A stretch of DNA of 64,000 bases from Venturia oleaginea. Lineage: Eukaryota; Ascomycota; Dothideomycetes; Venturiales; Venturiaceae. Within the stretch, counting starts at the first letter, position 1, and each line of letters begins with the position of its first letter. The translations under genes and the position numbers were made by a program. The notes beneath the pieces are model-generated. The model did not search any database and was not told the DNA's origin. It saw nothing but the letters and a program-made list of their open reading frames with translations. Positions 63,119 to 64,000 of this stretch are shown here, in pieces. Location: contig JABMLP010000013.1 in NCBI GenBank assembly GCA_013176395.1, positions 868,001 to 932,000 of the forward strand, given 5' to 3'.

Positions 63119-64000
63119 ATGGATCCGTCAAACGAAACAAAGGCTATGGAGCCCGAAGAGCCTCGCTTTCTGGACTTTCCCCATCTGCCGGAAGATGCCA
63201 AATACGCCGACGGAAAGCCGGCTATGAACAGATACTCGTCAACTGTGACTCGAGGTCATGAATTTCCTGGTGCTCAAGTTGGTTCTGCCAATTCAGCATG
63301 CCAGGCCCCTCTAATTCCGCCATGTAGGCCATGCTTTACGCAGCCGGCGTGCCTGACCGAGAGACTATGCAAAATGCTCCTCACGTAGGAATCGCTTCCG
63401 TCTGGTGGGAAGGAAACCCTTGCAAGTAAGTCGTCTACACTATTTCCATGAAAACCCCCAATTTTTGACAAATTTTGCAGTATGCACCGTGAGTTTTTCT
63501 GCCATCGTTGCGAATATGCATTGCTTCAAAGTCGCCATCCACATCAGCAAATTTTCTGACCATGTGCCGTTGGATTAGTGCTCCATCTCGCCAAGACTGT
63601 CAAGGATGCCGTAAAGAAGCAGGGGATGCTCGGCTGGCAGTACAACACGATTGGTGTTTCCGACGCCATCACCATGGGCGGAGAAGGTATACTTCCCTCC
63701 CACGCCAAGACATGCAGACTCCCACGTTCGCCATGCTAACACATGCATAAGGCATGCGATTCTCCCTTCAAACGAGAGAGATAATCGCAGACAGCATCGA
63801 GACCGTCACGTGTGCTCAATTCCATGATGCCTGCATCGCCTTGCCCGGATGTGACAAGAACATGCCTGGCGCCGTCATGGCATTTGCGAGAACGAATCGA
63901 CCTTCCATCTTGATATACGGAGGCTCTATCAAGCCAGGATACAGCAATCTCTTGAGAAAACCCATCAACATCAGCACATGTTACGAAGCACATGGCGCTT
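63119..64000 (+). CDS. ILV3: Dihydroxyacid dehydratase, 5' part (cut by window end)
   Basis: An enzyme of branched-chain amino-acid biosynthesis with an Fe-S cluster (IlvD/Edd family, PF00920). Exons: 63119-63277, 63328-63425, 63481-63488, 63579-63686 and 63752 to beyond 64000. Exon 3 is only 8 nt (end of Asn, Met-His, start of Leu). The spliced product reads YSSTVTRGHEFPGAQAMLYA, GIASVWWEGNPCNMHLLHLA, NTIGVSDAITMGGEGMRFSL and ADSIETVTCAQFHDACIALP followed by GCDKNMPGAVMAFARTNRPS, including Cys ligands in NPCN and PGCDKN. This is classic DHAD. The short N-terminus lacks an obvious mitochondrial presequence, so this copy may be one of several paralogues or use another start. All introns are GT-AG; the first contains CTAAT. 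Confidence 0.93.

Noticed and set aside
1..64000. CRISPR arrays, rRNA or tRNA genes
   Set aside because: None seen by eye; a eukaryotic nuclear window should not hold CRISPR, and no tRNA box A/B pair with a foldable arm set was found. A covariance-model scan would be needed to exclude tRNAs.

Overview
The window is nuclear DNA of a filamentous ascomycete (Pezizomycotina; a Dothideomycete-like fungus is my best guess, not proven). Genes carry short introns (about 45-70 nt) with GTRNGT-type donors and CTAAY-like branch sites. Gene density is moderate on both strands, and the gene set is typically fungal: HsbA surface protein, Crh/Utr2 glucanase, fungal striatin, class V myosin, Fot1/Tc1 relics. 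I saw no rRNA, tRNA or CRISPR. Exon boundaries below were worked out by hand from splice signals, reading phase and family resemblance; no alignment or RNA evidence was available.

Layout. 1-7.2 kb: a secreted HsbA-type repeat protein, a small complex I subunit (NDUFA2 type) and a broken NmrA-like gene. 7.25-8.9 kb: a retroelement-like insertion with 14-bp flanking direct repeats, an (AATC)n tail and an internal 353-bp tandem duplication. 9.8-15.5 kb: a DHDPS-family aldolase, a degenerate LRR-like gene, an ABHD11-type hydrolase and a DUF1295 membrane enzyme. 16.2-26.7 kb: class V myosin, a C78 (ZUFSP-type) protease, an ORF without a start codon and a broken DOMON-cytochrome b561 gene. 27.5-32.8 kb: an aldo-keto reductase, a bZIP-DUF3425 regulator and a divergent secreted BBE-type FAD oxidase, which may form a small metabolic neighbourhood. 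33.3-39.9 kb: housekeeping genes LIN1, UFD1 (divergent pair) and striatin. 40.4-47.3 kb: a transposon island with a Tc1-like relic fused to a 5'-truncated pogo/Fot1 relic, a Tnp2 (CACTA-like) relic with an intact divergent partner ORF, and a solo transposase N-terminus. 48.8-54.7 kb: a GPI-anchored Crh-like glycosidase, a Cys-rich small secreted protein, a second aldo-keto reductase and the HDEL receptor Erd2. 57-64 kb: a nuclear regulator-like protein, an alpha/beta-hydrolase fused to a dual-specificity phosphatase, and the 5' part of ILV3, cut by the window end.

Themes. Housekeeping genes are intact, while several accessory genes (NmrA-like, LRR-like, DOMON-b561) carry single-base frame breaks and in-frame stops. 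Exon structure is unusual in places: a 3-nt initiator exon (UFD1), an 8-nt exon (ILV3), an 11-nt exon (aldo-keto reductase) and two probable GC-AG introns. The most interesting elements are the Tnp2/partner-ORF pair, the hydrolase-phosphatase fusion and the retroelement-like insertion.
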